A stretch of DNA of 64,000 nt, from assembly GCF_020215665.1 (NCBI RefSeq), contig NZ_CP084061.1, positions 558,001 to 622,000 on the forward strand. Direction: 5' to 3'. The notes under the pieces are model-generated. The model searched no databases and was not told the origin of the DNA. It saw nothing but the letters and a program-made list of their open reading frames with translations. A program made the translations under genes and the position numbers. Below are positions 52,203 to 61,750 of this stretch, piece by piece; within the stretch, counting starts at the first letter, position 1, and every line of letters starts with the position of its first letter. Origin of the DNA: Blautia parvula. GTDB taxonomy: Bacteria > Bacillota > Clostridia > Lachnospirales > Lachnospiraceae.

Positions 52203-52949
52203 TTACTTTGCCTCCTTTAAAAAACCGATGGTACGAAGTTCCGGTTTCGCATAGGTTTCAAGACCCATGATAATAAGAACTGTGATGATGCCTTCGATAA
52301 TTGCCAGAGGTAACTGTGTAGGTGCGAACACCAGCAGGAATTTTCCCATGGCGCCCATGATTGTGGTATCTGCATGATGAGCCAGGGCCATCTGAACAGC
52401 AGTAACGCAGTATGTAAATAAATCACCCAGAGTTGCTGCAAGGAAAATGGAAATATGCTTGTTTACCCTGCATTTTTTACATACGAAGAAAATTCCGTAG
52501 GATACAAAAGGTCCTGCAATCGCCATGGAAAAAGTATTGGCGCCCAGTGTGGTGAGTCCGCCGTGTGCCAGCAGGATTGCCTGGAAGAGCAGCACGATAA
52601 TACCCAGAATAGAAACTGCGCTGGGACCGAAAAGGATGGCACCCAGTCCGGTTCCTGTCATATGGGAACAGCTTCCTGTCACTGACGGGATCTTCAGAGA
52701 TGAGATAACGAACACGAACGCTCCTGACATTGCCAGCAGGGTGATCAGATTTCTGTGTTCATTCAGGGTTTTCTTGATGGACATGAATCCTGCGATCAGG
52801 AATGGTACGCAGATGACACCCCATGCGATGCAGAACCCTCCGGGAAGATAACCTTCCATGATGTGCATGGCGCTGACGTTGGGCACGATACCAAAGGTCA
52901 GTGCGAACATGCTTGCCAGTACAATGATTTTTTTCTGTTTCTTACTCAT
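52203..52949 (-). CDS. cbiM: Cobalt ECF transporter S component
   Basis: A 248-aa integral membrane protein with an N-terminal signal peptide (KKIIVLASMFALTFGIVPNVSA) followed by MHIMEGYLPGGFCIAW. Cleavage after VSA would expose Met-His at the mature N-terminus, where CbiM/NikM bind the metal through the terminal amine and His2. Other motifs are SSLKIPSVTGSCSHMTGTGLGAILFG and LLAHGGLTTLGANTFSMA. First gene of a cobalt-import operon under a cobalamin riboswitch; RBS AGAAGGAGGAAAAG. Confidence 0.95.
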   Translation of the reverse strand: MSKKQKKIIVLASMFALTFGIVPNVSAMHIMEGYLPGGFCIAWGVICVPFLIAGFMSIKKTLNEHRNLITLLAMSGAFVFVISSLKIPSVTGSCSHMTGTGLGAILFGPSAVSILGIIVLLFQAILLAHGGLTTLGANTFSMAIAGPFVSYGIFFVCKKCRVNKHISIFLAATLGDLFTYCVTAVQMALAHHADTTIMGAMGKFLLVFAPTQLPLAIIEGIITVLIIMGLETYAKPELRTIGFLKEAK

Positions 52950-53021
52950 TTTGTCTTTTCCTCCTTCTGATCGAGTAATAAAGCCTTACCCTTTAACCGG
53001 CAAAAGGCCAAAAAGGGTATA

Positions 53022-53052
53022 AAAAAACCTGGCGGCAGAAATACCGACAGGC
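53022..53052 (-). terminator. Terminator of the cbiM cobalamin riboswitch
   Basis: Read on the - strand: CCTG, T, CGG, an 8-nt loop, CCG, C, CAGG, then seven T. It lies between the aptamer and the cbiM RBS, where riboswitch-controlled termination would act. Confidence 0.7.
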
Positions 53053-53157
53053 CATCAGAAGAACAAACGCGGGGCAGGTGACTTTATACAAAGAATAAAT
53101 GCCGTATCCGCCTGTTCTTACACAAGGCCATCGTTCGTAACCATTGTGTAAATCGTT

Positions 53158-53326
53158 TGTGACAGGCAGGTCTTCTGACTCGGGCCTCATCGCTGCATTT
53201 TGCCTTCCCAGTTTCCCAGTGACATTATAAAATGCAGCTCTTCCCTCACAGCGGCGTGACCGTGTGAGCTTTTAACTCAACTTTCCTATTCTTCCGCAAA
53301 AGCGGACACCTGTGCACACTCAATTC
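53158..53326 (-). promoter_or_regulatory. Cobalamin riboswitch (cbiMNQ-OK operon)
   Basis: The - strand carries a classic AdoCbl aptamer: GCACAGGTGTCC near 53310, GGAAAGTTGAGTTAAAAGC, CACGCCGCTGTGAGGGAAGAG, and the closing GAGTCAGAAGACCTGCCTGTC (53161-53181). It starts at the transcription start predicted from the promoter at 53334-53362. It differs in sequence from the cbiD riboswitch, so it is not a recent copy. Confidence 0.93.
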
Positions 53327-53333
53327 TGTGATT

Positions 53334-53362
53334 ATTGTATCTCCCCGGAAGTTTTTTGTCAA
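53334..53362 (-). promoter_or_regulatory. Promoter of the cobalt-import operon
   Basis: On the - strand TTGACA (53357-53362), a 17-nt spacer and TACAAT (53334-53339), placing the start near 53327 at the 5' end of the riboswitch. Confidence 0.8.
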
Positions 53363-53436
53363 TTGAATTCGACAAGAAAAATCAGAAAACTATTATGGCA
53401 CCAGATCTTCCTGCCGGGTATACGGGGAACAAGATG

Positions 53437-53465
53437 TTGCACCCGTTTTCATTCTGTGCTAATAT
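53437..53465 (+). promoter_or_regulatory. Promoter of the hemA operon
   Basis: TTGCAC (53437-53442), a 17-nt spacer and TAATAT (53460-53465). The leader to the hemA start is ~90 nt. No riboswitch is recognisable in it. The 612-nt gap between cbiM and hemA holds only the riboswitch, its terminator and the two divergent promoters. Confidence 0.6.
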
Positions 53466-53561
53466 GAAAAAACAGCAGGTGCCGTATAAGATTTGGAACA
53501 GTCATATTTTATGACCGCGGCATCTAAAAAACGGAAACGAAAGATATGGAGTGTAGGAACT

Positions 53562-54791
53562 ATGAGTATTTCCATGATTGGAATTGATCACAGCAGAGCA
53601 TCCGTAGATGTCCGGGCCAGATTTTCTTTCACCAAAAAAAATGCGGTGAGCGCTATGGAGCGTCTGAAAGAAGACAGGGACATCTTAGGGTGTATTATTT
53701 TGTCGACCTGCAACCGGATGGAGATCTGGGCCAGTGTGCAGGAAGACTGGGAGGGGTCCCTTCTTAGCTTTTTATGCAGAGAAAAAGAAGTTCCCGAGGA
53801 GGAATACCGGGAGTATTTTATTACAAGGGAAGGAAGGGAGGCTGTGGAGCATCTGTTTTATCTGACCAGCGGCCTGAAATCCCAGATTCTGGCGGAGGAC
53901 CAGATCATTACCCAGGTGAAGGACGCACTGACTCTTTCCAGGGATGCCTACTGTACGGACGGTGTGCTGGAGGTGCTTTTTCGGATGGCAGTGACGGCGG
54001 CGAAGAAGGTTAAGACAGAAGTGGTATTTTCAAGGGCCAATACCTCTGTCATCCATCAGGCCATTGACAGGCTGGAAAACCAGGGATTTTCCATTCAGGG
54101 AAAAACCTGCATGGTCATCGGCAACGGGGAGATGGGAAAGGTGACAGCACTGGCTCTGAAAGAAGCAGGCGCTGATGTGACCGTGACCGTCCGTCAGTAC
54201 CGGAGCGGCATTGTGACCATTCCCCAGGGGTGTGAGCGTATCAACTACGGCGACAGAATGGAACTGCTGCCAAAATGTGATCTGGTGGTATCCGCCACAG
54301 CCAGCCCGAACTGCACCATAACAAAAGAGCTTTTTGAAAACGCAGAGGTTCCCCATCATGTGATACTGATCGACCTGGCTGTGCCAAGAGATATTGACCC
54401 GGAGGTGGGAGAGCTGCAGAATGTGACGCTCTATGACATTGACAGCTTCAAGATCGATGCTGCCTCCCCAAGACTCCGGGCCAGCATGCAGAAGGCGGGG
54501 GCCATTTTGGATGAGCAGATGTCGGAATTTTATAATTGGTTTTCAGGGCGCGATGTATTTCCGAGAATCCAGGATATCAAGACAGAGGCAGTGGAGGATC
54601 TGAACGCGCGGATTCTGAAAATCTTAAAAAAGACGCCCATGGAGGACAGTGACAGGGAAAAACTCCTGAAAGCCATTGACACGGCAGCCGGAAAAGTGGT
54701 GAACAAAATGATCTTCGGCCTGCGGGACTCCCTGGAACAGGACGCGTTTATGGAGTGCGTGGCCGGATTGGAGAAGGTTTATGAAGACTGA
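53562..54791 (+). CDS. hemA: Glutamyl-tRNA reductase
   Basis: A 409-aa HemA, the first step of C5-pathway tetrapyrrole synthesis. It has MIGIDHSRASVDVR (the family's GxxHxxAxVxxRE region), the catalytic Cys in STCNRMEIWA, EDQIITQVKDAL (family EDQILGQVK) and the NADPH domain GNGEMGKVTALAL. ATG at 53562 is chosen because GGAGTGTAGGA precedes it and the sequence then starts like HemA; the longer frame to 53493 adds a basic leader. It overlaps the next gene by 11 nt. Confidence 0.93.
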   Translation: MSISMIGIDHSRASVDVRARFSFTKKNAVSAMERLKEDRDILGCIILSTCNRMEIWASVQEDWEGSLLSFLCREKEVPEEEYREYFITREGREAVEHLFYLTSGLKSQILAEDQIITQVKDALTLSRDAYCTDGVLEVLFRMAVTAAKKVKTEVVFSRANTSVIHQAIDRLENQGFSIQGKTCMVIGNGEMGKVTALALKEAGADVTVTVRQYRSGIVTIPQGCERINYGDRMELLPKCDLVVSATASPNCTITKELFENAEVPHHVILIDLAVPRDIDPEVGELQNVTLYDIDSFKIDAASPRLRASMQKAGAILDEQMSEFYNWFSGRDVFPRIQDIKTEAVEDLNARILKILKKTPMEDSDREKLLKAIDTAAGKVVNKMIFGLRDSLEQDAFMECVAGLEKVYED

Positions 54792-55257
54792 GAAAAAACT
54801 GTTTCCCCTGTATACAGACCTGACACAGAAAAAAGCCGTGGTCATCGGCGGAGGAAAGATCGCTGCCAGAAGGATCACAAGCCTTCTGGGATTTGTGGGG
54901 GAGCTGGTGGTGATCGCTCCTCTTGTACAGCCGGAGATCCGGGAGCTTGCAGAGAAGGGGGAGCTTATCTGGAAACAGAAAGAATACCGGCGGGAAGATC
55001 TGTATGACGCGGATTTGGCTCTGGCAGCCACAGATGACAGCAGAGTAAATGATGATATTTACAGTGCCTGCAAGTGTCTGGGCATACTGGTGAATACAGC
55101 CAGTGACCAGAACAAGTGTGATTTTCATTTCCCGGGACTTATCTGCCATGATGGCGTGGTCATTGGATTTAACGCGGCGGGAAAAGATCATAAAAAGACA
55201 AGACAGATGCGGGAAAAAGTGGAAGAATTTTTGAAAACGCCGGGAGGTAGAGCATGA
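54781..55257 (+). CDS. Precorrin-2 dehydrogenase (SirC/CysG N-domain-like)
   Basis: A 158-aa NAD-dependent dehydrogenase that oxidises precorrin-2 to sirohydrochlorin. KLFPLYTDLTQKKAVVIGGGKIAARRITSLL carries the GGGxxA Rossmann motif; LALAATDDSRVNDDI and LVNTASDQNKCDFHFPGL are family features. It lacks the ferrochelatase and methylase domains of full CysG. Chelation is then provided by CbiK at 49435. It overlaps hemA and, by 4 nt, the following fusion gene. Confidence 0.9.
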   Translation: MKTEKKLFPLYTDLTQKKAVVIGGGKIAARRITSLLGFVGELVVIAPLVQPEIRELAEKGELIWKQKEYRREDLYDADLALAATDDSRVNDDIYSACKCLGILVNTASDQNKCDFHFPGLICHDGVVIGFNAAGKDHKKTRQMREKVEEFLKTPGGRA

Positions 55258-57689
55258 ACAGCAGGACAGTGGTAATCGGCAGCCGGGAGAGCCGGCTTGC
55301 TGTGATACAGAGCGAAATGGTGAAGGACTACATAGAGAAGAACAATGAGGGACTGAAGGCGGAGCTTCTCACCATGAAGACAACAGGGGATATCATTCTG
55401 GACCGAACCCTTGACAAAGTGGGGGGAAAGGGACTGTTTGTAAAAGAACTGGACCGGGCGCTTTTGGACGGAAGAAGTGAACTTTCCGTGCACAGCCTGA
55501 AGGATATGCCCATGGAGGTTCCGGATGAACTGCCTCTTCTGGCCTTTTCAAAAAGAGAGGACCCCAGAGATGTACTGGTGCTCCCGGAGGGAGTGACCGA
55601 GCTTGACAGGACAAAGCCCATCGGCTGTTCCAGTCTCAGGCGTACCCTGCAGCTTCGGGAATTATTCCCGGATATGGAGTGCAGGAGTGTCAGAGGAAAT
55701 GTGCAGACGCGGCTTCGGAAACTGGACAGCGGGGAATACAGCGCGCTGGTGCTGGCAGCGGCGGGCCTTAAAAGGCTGGGGCTTACCCACAGGATTTCCA
55801 GATATTTTGAGCCGGAGGAGATGCTTCCGGCAGCAGGACAGGGCATTTTGACCGTGCAGGGCAGAAAAGGGAAGGATTACTCTTATCTGGACGGATACGG
55901 GGACGCGGACAGTACCTGTGCGGCTTTGGCAGAGCGCTCTTTTGTAAGGTTTTTGGACGGCGGATGTTCCTCGCCGGTGGCTGCCCACGCGGTGGTGGTC
56001 CGGGATGAAATCCTGCTTACCGGACTCTATTACGAGGAAGAGACAGGCGCTTATAAAAAGGGCAGTCTGAAAGGGAAAAGAGAGGAAGCAGAGGAGCTGG
56101 GCGTGCGTCTTGCACAGAAACTGAGAGAGGAGTGCAGAAGAGAGAATATGACAGCCAGTGAACAGGAAACAGACAATAGATACTGCAAAGGAAAGGTCTG
56201 GCTTGTGGGCGCCGGCCCGGGCGACATCGGACTTTTTACCCTGAAGGGCATGGAGACCTTGAAAAACGCACAGGTGGTAGTATATGACAGCCTGGTGGGG
56301 CAGGGGGTATTATCCCGGATTCCGGCCGGCGTGCGCCTGATCAACGTGGGAAAACGTGCCTCCCACCATATTATGCCCCAGGAACAGATCAACCAGGTTC
56401 TTGTGGATGAGGCAAAAAAAGGTTACCGGGTGGTGCGTCTAAAGGGCGGGGACCCGTTCCTCTTCGGAAGAGGCGGGGAGGAGCTGGAGCTTCTTACAAA
56501 AGAGGGAATCCCCTACGAAGTGGTGCCCGGAGTGACCTCACCTTTGGCAGTCCCTGCGTACAACGGGATTCCCGTGACACACAGGAATTACTGTTCCTCC
56601 CTGCACATTATCACAGGCCACAAAAAGCAGGGGGAGGCCTATGACATAGATTTTGACGCGCTTGTGCGCACGAAGGGCACTCTGGTATTTCTTATGGGCG
56701 TCACCGCGCTTCCGGATATCTGTAACTCTCTGCTGCAGGCGGGTATGCAAAAAGAGATGCCGGCTGCCATTTTACAGAAGGGAACCACAGCGGGGCAGAA
56801 GCGGATCGTGGCCACAGTTGCCACACTTGAGGAGGAAGTAAAGCGCCGGGGAATCGAGACACCGGCGATCATTGTAGTGGGTGAGGTGTGTTCCCTTGCG
56901 GATACCTTCGGATGGTATGAAAAGCTGCCTCTTGCAGGGTATAAAGTGCTGGTCACAAGACCCAGGGAAACCATTTCCACCATGTCACAAAAACTGCGTC
57001 TGATGGGTGCTGAGGTGCTGGAGCTTCCGGCTATCCGCACAGCTCCCCTTGCAGACCAGAGCGCGCTTCATAACGCATTCGGACAGCTTCACACCTATGA
57101 CTGGCTGGCATTTACAAGTCCTATCGGTGTAAACGTGTTCTTTGAGGAGATGAAAAAAGCCGGGACAGATGTCCGCAGACTAGGCCGCGCGAAGATTGCC
57201 GCCATCGGAAAGGGCACGAAAAAGGCACTGGAGGAGAGAGGTCTGTTCGTGGATCTCATGCCTGAAGTGTTTGACGGGGAATCTCTGGGGAAAGCTCTGT
57301 GCAGTGTTTGCAGCGGGAATGAGAAGATCCTTCTTCCGAGAGCCAAGATCGGCGGAAAAGAGATCATCCAGGAGCTGGAGAAAAAGCCGGGACTTTTCAT
57401 CTGTGATGTGCCCACTTATGACACTTTCTATGAAAAACAGGAAGTGATCGATGAGAAAAAAGCTTTTGAGAGCGGAGAGATCAACTGCGCGGTTTTCACA
57501 AGCGCATCCACGGTAAGAGGATTTGCGGAGGCGGTAAAAGGGCTTGACTTTACAAAAGTAACGGCTGCCTGCATTGGAAAACAGACGAAAGCCGCGGCGG
57601 ATGCCCTGGGTATGAAGACATTTATGGCGAAACAGGCCACCATTGACAGTGTGGTGGATTTGGTTGTAGACTTAAAAAATAGCAGATAA
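55254..57689 (+). CDS. hemC-cobA-hemD: HemC-CobA-HemD trifunctional fusion
   Basis: An 811-aa protein with three enzymes. Residues ~1-300 are porphobilinogen deaminase (GSRESRLAVIQSEMV, GGKGLFVKELDRALLDGRSELSVHSLKDMP, dipyrromethane Cys in FLDGGCSSPVAAHA near 239). Residues ~310-560 are uroporphyrinogen-III C-methyltransferase (VWLVGAGPGDIGLFTLKGMETL, RLKGGDPFLFGRGGEELE, PGVTSPLAVPAYNGIPVTHR). Residues ~565-811 are uroporphyrinogen-III synthase (VLVTRPRETISTMSQKL, FTSPIGVNVFFEEM, FTSASTVRGFAEAV). Together they turn porphobilinogen into precorrin-2. CobA-HemD fusions are common in Clostridia; HemC in the same chain is less usual. Confidence 0.93.
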   Translation: MNSRTVVIGSRESRLAVIQSEMVKDYIEKNNEGLKAELLTMKTTGDIILDRTLDKVGGKGLFVKELDRALLDGRSELSVHSLKDMPMEVPDELPLLAFSKREDPRDVLVLPEGVTELDRTKPIGCSSLRRTLQLRELFPDMECRSVRGNVQTRLRKLDSGEYSALVLAAAGLKRLGLTHRISRYFEPEEMLPAAGQGILTVQGRKGKDYSYLDGYGDADSTCAALAERSFVRFLDGGCSSPVAAHAVVVRDEILLTGLYYEEETGAYKKGSLKGKREEAEELGVRLAQKLREECRRENMTASEQETDNRYCKGKVWLVGAGPGDIGLFTLKGMETLKNAQVVVYDSLVGQGVLSRIPAGVRLINVGKRASHHIMPQEQINQVLVDEAKKGYRVVRLKGGDPFLFGRGGEELELLTKEGIPYEVVPGVTSPLAVPAYNGIPVTHRNYCSSLHIITGHKKQGEAYDIDFDALVRTKGTLVFLMGVTALPDICNSLLQAGMQKEMPAAILQKGTTAGQKRIVATVATLEEEVKRRGIETPAIIVVGEVCSLADTFGWYEKLPLAGYKVLVTRPRETISTMSQKLRLMGAEVLELPAIRTAPLADQSALHNAFGQLHTYDWLAFTSPIGVNVFFEEMKKAGTDVRRLGRAKIAAIGKGTKKALEERGLFVDLMPEVFDGESLGKALCSVCSGNEKILLPRAKIGGKEIIQELEKKPGLFICDVPTYDTFYEKQEVIDEKKAFESGEINCAVFTSASTVRGFAEAVKGLDFTKVTAACIGKQTKAAADALGMKTFMAKQATIDSVVDLVVDLKNSR

Positions 57690-57714
57690 CAGAGGATAAA
57701 AGGAGTGTAGCAAC

Positions 57715-58698
57715 ATGGAAATGACAGTCAGACCGAGAAGGCTTCGGAAAAACGATACCCTGCGCAGAATGGTGCGTGAGACCAGGATGGACAAAAGTTC
57801 TTTGATCTATCCCATTTTTGTCCGTGAGGGAGAAAATATGGAGGAGGAAATCCCCTCCATGGAAGGACAGTTCCGATACAGCATTGACAGGCTGCCTTAT
57901 GCCCTGGAAGGACTTATGAAGGCAGGCGTGGATAAAGTGATGTTCTTCGGGATTCCGGATGAAAAGGACGAGGTGGGAAGCCAGGCGTATGCGGAGGACG
58001 GAATTGTACAGAGGGCGCTTCGGGAAGCCAGAAAACAGTTCCCGGAAATGTATCTGATCACAGATGTCTGCATGTGTGAGTACACATCCCACGGCCACTG
58101 CGGCGTGCTGTGCGGTCATGATGTGGAAAATGACGCGACACTGGAGCTTTTGGCAAAGACAGCCCTTTCCCACGTGGAGGCAGGAGCCGATATGGTAGCA
58201 CCCTCAGATATGATGGACGGCAGAGTCAGAGCAATCCGTGAGATCCTGGATACCCATCAGCACAAGGACATACCGATCATGTCCTACGCGGTAAAATATG
58301 CCTCTGCCTTTTACGGTCCATTCAGGGAAGCAGCAGGTTCTGCCCCTTCTTTCGGAGACAGAAAGAGCTATCAGATGGATTTTCACAACAAGAGGGAAGG
58401 CCTGAAGGAGGCGCTTCTGGATGTACAGGAGGGCGCGGATATCATTATGGTGAAACCGGCGCTTTCCTACCTGGATGTGATCAGTGAGGTGAAACAGAGT
58501 ATACATCTGCCTGTGGCCGCCTATTCTGTCAGCGGCGAATATGCCATGGTGAAGGCAGGGGCAAAGCTTGGCTACATTGACGAGGAGAAGATCATCTGTG
58601 AGATGGCAGTGAGCACCTACCGTGCGGGAGCTGACATTTACCTGACTTATTTTGCAAAAGAGCTGGCCGGATATATGGACGAAGGGAGAATCGGGTAA
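57715..58698 (+). CDS. hemB: Delta-aminolevulinic acid dehydratase (porphobilinogen synthase)
   Basis: A 327-aa HemB: RPRRLRKNDTLRRMVRET at the N-terminus, the zinc-type cysteine cluster DVCMCEYTSHGHCG, the two Schiff-base lysines in MSYAVKYASAFYGPFREAAGS and IIMVKPALSYLD, and AAYSVSGEYAMVKAG. Condenses two ALA into porphobilinogen. GGAGTG precedes the start; hemL begins in its stop codon (TAATG). Confidence 0.95.
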   Translation: MEMTVRPRRLRKNDTLRRMVRETRMDKSSLIYPIFVREGENMEEEIPSMEGQFRYSIDRLPYALEGLMKAGVDKVMFFGIPDEKDEVGSQAYAEDGIVQRALREARKQFPEMYLITDVCMCEYTSHGHCGVLCGHDVENDATLELLAKTALSHVEAGADMVAPSDMMDGRVRAIREILDTHQHKDIPIMSYAVKYASAFYGPFREAAGSAPSFGDRKSYQMDFHNKREGLKEALLDVQEGADIIMVKPALSYLDVISEVKQSIHLPVAAYSVSGEYAMVKAGAKLGYIDEEKIICEMAVSTYRAGADIYLTYFAKELAGYMDEGRIG

Positions 58699-59975
58699 TG
58701 ACAAGATCAGAAGAATTATTTGAGCGCGCCGTAAAACGGATTCCCGGAGGGGTGAACAGCCCCGTAAGGGCTTACGGTGCCATTGGGGAGACCCCACGCT
58801 TTATACAGGGTGCAGTGGGAAGTAAAATATTCGATGTGGACGGCAATTCCTACACGGATTATATCGGGTCCTGGGGACCTATGATCCTGGGACACAACCA
58901 TCCTGCTATTCGTGAGGCAGTGATCAAAGCCAGTGAAAATGGTCTGAGCTTTGGCTGTGCAACTGCAAAAGAGGTGGAGATGGCTGAATTCATCTGCGAG
59001 AGGATTCCCCATGTGGAGATGATCCGTATGGTAAATTCCGGAACAGAGGCCGTCATGAGCGCCATCCGCGTGGCCAGAGGCTTTACGGGGAAAGATAAGA
59101 TCATCAAATTTGCAGGATGCTATCACGGCCACACGGATGCCATGCTGGTGAGTGCAGGCAGCGGAGTCATGACCAGTGGTGTGCCGGACAGCGCCGGCGT
59201 GCCCAAGGGCTGTACGCAGGATACCATGATCGCAGTGTATAATGATCTTGAAAGTGTGGAAGAACTTCTGACAGAGAGCAAAGACCAGGTGGCTGCTGTG
59301 ATCGTGGAGCCAGTGGGCGCCAATATGGGCGTGGTCCCTCCTGCTGACGGTTTCCTTCAGGGGCTTCGGACCCTTTGTGATGCGCATGGGGCACTGCTGA
59401 TCTTTGATGAAGTGATTACCGGTTTTCGGCTTAAATTTGACGGGGCCGCGGGATTCTACGGGGTGACACCGGACCTTGTCACCTATGGTAAGATCATCGG
59501 CGCCGGAATGCCTGTGGGCGCTTACGGCGGAAGAAAGGAAATCATGGAAAAGGTTTCCCCGGCAGGTCCTGTATACCAGGCAGGTACCTTAAGCGGCAAT
59601 CCCATCGCCATGGCAGCAGGCCTTGCGCAGCTTAAGATCCTGTATGAAGATCCGGAGATCTATACAAGGCTGTACCAGAAAGGGGAGATGATGTTTGAGG
59701 GAATCCGCAGGATTTTCCTTGAGAACAATATTCCTTATCAGGTAAACAGTGTGGCATCTCTGGGATGTATCTTCTTTACAGAAAATAAGGTGACAGACTA
59801 TGCCTCTGCCAAGACATCGGATACAGATGCCTTTGCAAAATATTTTAAATATATGCTGAACCACAGCGTACATCTGGCACCTTCACAGTTTGAGGCCATG
59901 TTCCTGTCAGATGCCCATACAAATGAGGATATAGAAGCAGCACTGAAGCTGATAAAAGATTATTTCTGCGCATGA
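58698..59975 (+). CDS. hemL: Glutamate-1-semialdehyde 2,1-aminomutase
   Basis: A 425-aa PLP enzyme that converts glutamate semialdehyde to ALA. Motifs: RIPGGVNSPVRAYGAIG, DYIGSWGPMILGHNHPAI, VNSGTEAVMSAIRVARGFTGKDKIIKFAGCYHGH, DEVITGFRLKFDGAAGFYGVTPDLVTYGKIIGAGMPVGAYGG (PLP Lys) and TLSGNPIAMAAG. Overlaps the hemB stop by one nucleotide; end of the tetrapyrrole operon. Confidence 0.95.
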   Translation: MTRSEELFERAVKRIPGGVNSPVRAYGAIGETPRFIQGAVGSKIFDVDGNSYTDYIGSWGPMILGHNHPAIREAVIKASENGLSFGCATAKEVEMAEFICERIPHVEMIRMVNSGTEAVMSAIRVARGFTGKDKIIKFAGCYHGHTDAMLVSAGSGVMTSGVPDSAGVPKGCTQDTMIAVYNDLESVEELLTESKDQVAAVIVEPVGANMGVVPPADGFLQGLRTLCDAHGALLIFDEVITGFRLKFDGAAGFYGVTPDLVTYGKIIGAGMPVGAYGGRKEIMEKVSPAGPVYQAGTLSGNPIAMAAGLAQLKILYEDPEIYTRLYQKGEMMFEGIRRIFLENNIPYQVNSVASLGCIFFTENKVTDYASAKTSDTDAFAKYFKYMLNHSVHLAPSQFEAMFLSDAHTNEDIEAALKLIKDYFCA

Positions 59976-60037
59976 GCGTGTCATAAGATTGCTTTACGGA
60001 TACGCTCATAACTGGTAAAAGAAAACGGAGGACAGCT

Positions 60038-61750
60038 ATGAGTGAGACAACCTTGTGGACAGGACTGATCATCATTTTTGTGGCAGTCGTATTTGTGACC
60101 ATGTTTCAGGAAAACAGGAGAAGACAGCGGGAATTTCTCCAGAAAATAAAAAAGGGCTGGGGACAGATTCCGGATCGGGAATACACCTGGGATAAGCTGG
60201 AACAGATTGGGGAGTATTTTCGCAGGAGGAAGGACGGGCGGTTTGTCATTGACGATATTACCTGGAATGATCTGGATATGGACCGTGTGTTTATGCTTAT
60301 GAACCAGACAATATCCTCACCGGGGGAGGACTATCTGTACTATCTTCTCCGTACTCCTGAATATCAGGAGGAAAAGCTTGCGGAGAGGGAACGGCTGTAC
60401 ACATTTTTTCGGGAACATGAAAAAGAACGCCAGAAGGTCCAGGAGATCCTGGCACACATCAGAAAGCCGCCTTCATCGTCTGTTTACCAGGCTATTCATG
60501 TGACAAAAGAGTATGACGCGGGAAAACCGTGGAAGCAGATTCTCATGTGCCTGGCTTTTGTGCTTTCTATTGCTGCGTTCATAGCGGTTCCAAGGTACGG
60601 CGTCTTTGCCTTTCTGCTTGTGACCTGTATCAATATGGGAACGTATCTGAAAGACAAGGAAGTCATACAGGTATATCTGACCGGATTTAAGTGCATGCTC
60701 CAGCTTATAAACTGTGCAGGTGCTCTGGACAAACTGAAGATAGAGGAACTTCACAGGTATACGGAGCGTCTGAATGTCTGTGAAAAAGGTTTTTCCGGCT
60801 TCCGAAACGGGGCAAATCTGGTTTTGGACCGGGATGGATTTGCCAGCGGACCGGAATCCTTTATTCTGGATTATATCAGAATGATGACCCATATCGATCT
60901 GATTAAGTTCAATTCCATGATGAAGGCCATGAAGGAGCATAAAGCGGAAGCGGAGGAGATGCTGGAGATATACGGACTTCTGGACGCCTGTATTTCCATT
61001 GCATCCTTTCGGGAGGCCATGCCGTATTACTGTGTGCCGGATTTTACGAGGTATCAAAAGGGAAGTGATGTGCGGATGAAGGTGGAAAATCTGTACCATC
61101 CGCTGATTCATGAACCTGTGGCAAACAGTATTGATGCGTCCGGCGGCATCCTGGTGACCGGCTCTAATGCCTCCGGAAAATCCACTTTCTTAAAAAATGT
61201 GGCGATGAATGCCATTCTCGCGCAGACCGTGTATACCTGTACTGCCACAGAATACGCCGCTCCGTTTTTTAAGATACAGACTTCCATGGCACTTCGGGAT
61301 GACCTGGAGAGCAAGGAGAGCTACTACATTGTGGAGATCAAGTCCCTGAAGAGAATCCTGGAGGAATCCAAGGAGGAAGCCCCCCTTCTGTGCATCATTG
61401 ATGAGGTGCTCCGGGGAACAAATACCATTGAGAGAATCGCGGCTTCCTCCAATATTCTGGCGCATTTGAAAAAGCCCCATGTGCTTCCCTTTGCGGCGAC
61501 ACATGATATTGAGCTGTCTTATATGCTGGAGGGAGCGTATACCAACTATCACTTTGAGGAGGAATTCAGGGAGGATGACGTGGAATTTAACTATCTGCTG
61601 AAAAAGGGCAGGGTTACCACAAGGAATGCCATCCGCCTGCTCTCCATGGTAGGGTACGACAGAGAAATTGTAGAAGAGTCGGAAGCTGCGGTGGCTGATT
61701 TTGAAACCACCGGAATCTGGAAAAAGGTAGGAAATGAAAATGCTTGTTAA
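60038..61750 (+). CDS. Membrane-anchored MutS-family ATPase
   Basis: A 570-aa protein with a MutS domain V ATPase at the C-terminus: Walker A GSNASGKSTFLKN (~residue 372), DDLESKESYYIVEIKSL and Walker B LCIIDEVLRGTNTIERIA, then AATHDIELS. The N-terminus is a membrane segment (LWTGLIIIFVAVVFVTMF), and two more hydrophobic segments lie near residues 168-205. There is no mismatch-recognition domain I. This is the short, membrane-located MutS-like type found in Firmicutes; its function is not known. RBS CGGAGGA; the gene overlaps rnhA. Confidence 0.88.
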   Translation: MSETTLWTGLIIIFVAVVFVTMFQENRRRQREFLQKIKKGWGQIPDREYTWDKLEQIGEYFRRRKDGRFVIDDITWNDLDMDRVFMLMNQTISSPGEDYLYYLLRTPEYQEEKLAERERLYTFFREHEKERQKVQEILAHIRKPPSSSVYQAIHVTKEYDAGKPWKQILMCLAFVLSIAAFIAVPRYGVFAFLLVTCINMGTYLKDKEVIQVYLTGFKCMLQLINCAGALDKLKIEELHRYTERLNVCEKGFSGFRNGANLVLDRDGFASGPESFILDYIRMMTHIDLIKFNSMMKAMKEHKAEAEEMLEIYGLLDACISIASFREAMPYYCVPDFTRYQKGSDVRMKVENLYHPLIHEPVANSIDASGGILVTGSNASGKSTFLKNVAMNAILAQTVYTCTATEYAAPFFKIQTSMALRDDLESKESYYIVEIKSLKRILEESKEEAPLLCIIDEVLRGTNTIERIAASSNILAHLKKPHVLPFAATHDIELSYMLEGAYTNYHFEEEFREDDVEFNYLLKKGRVTTRNAIRLLSMVGYDREIVEESEAAVADFETTGIWKKVGNENAC

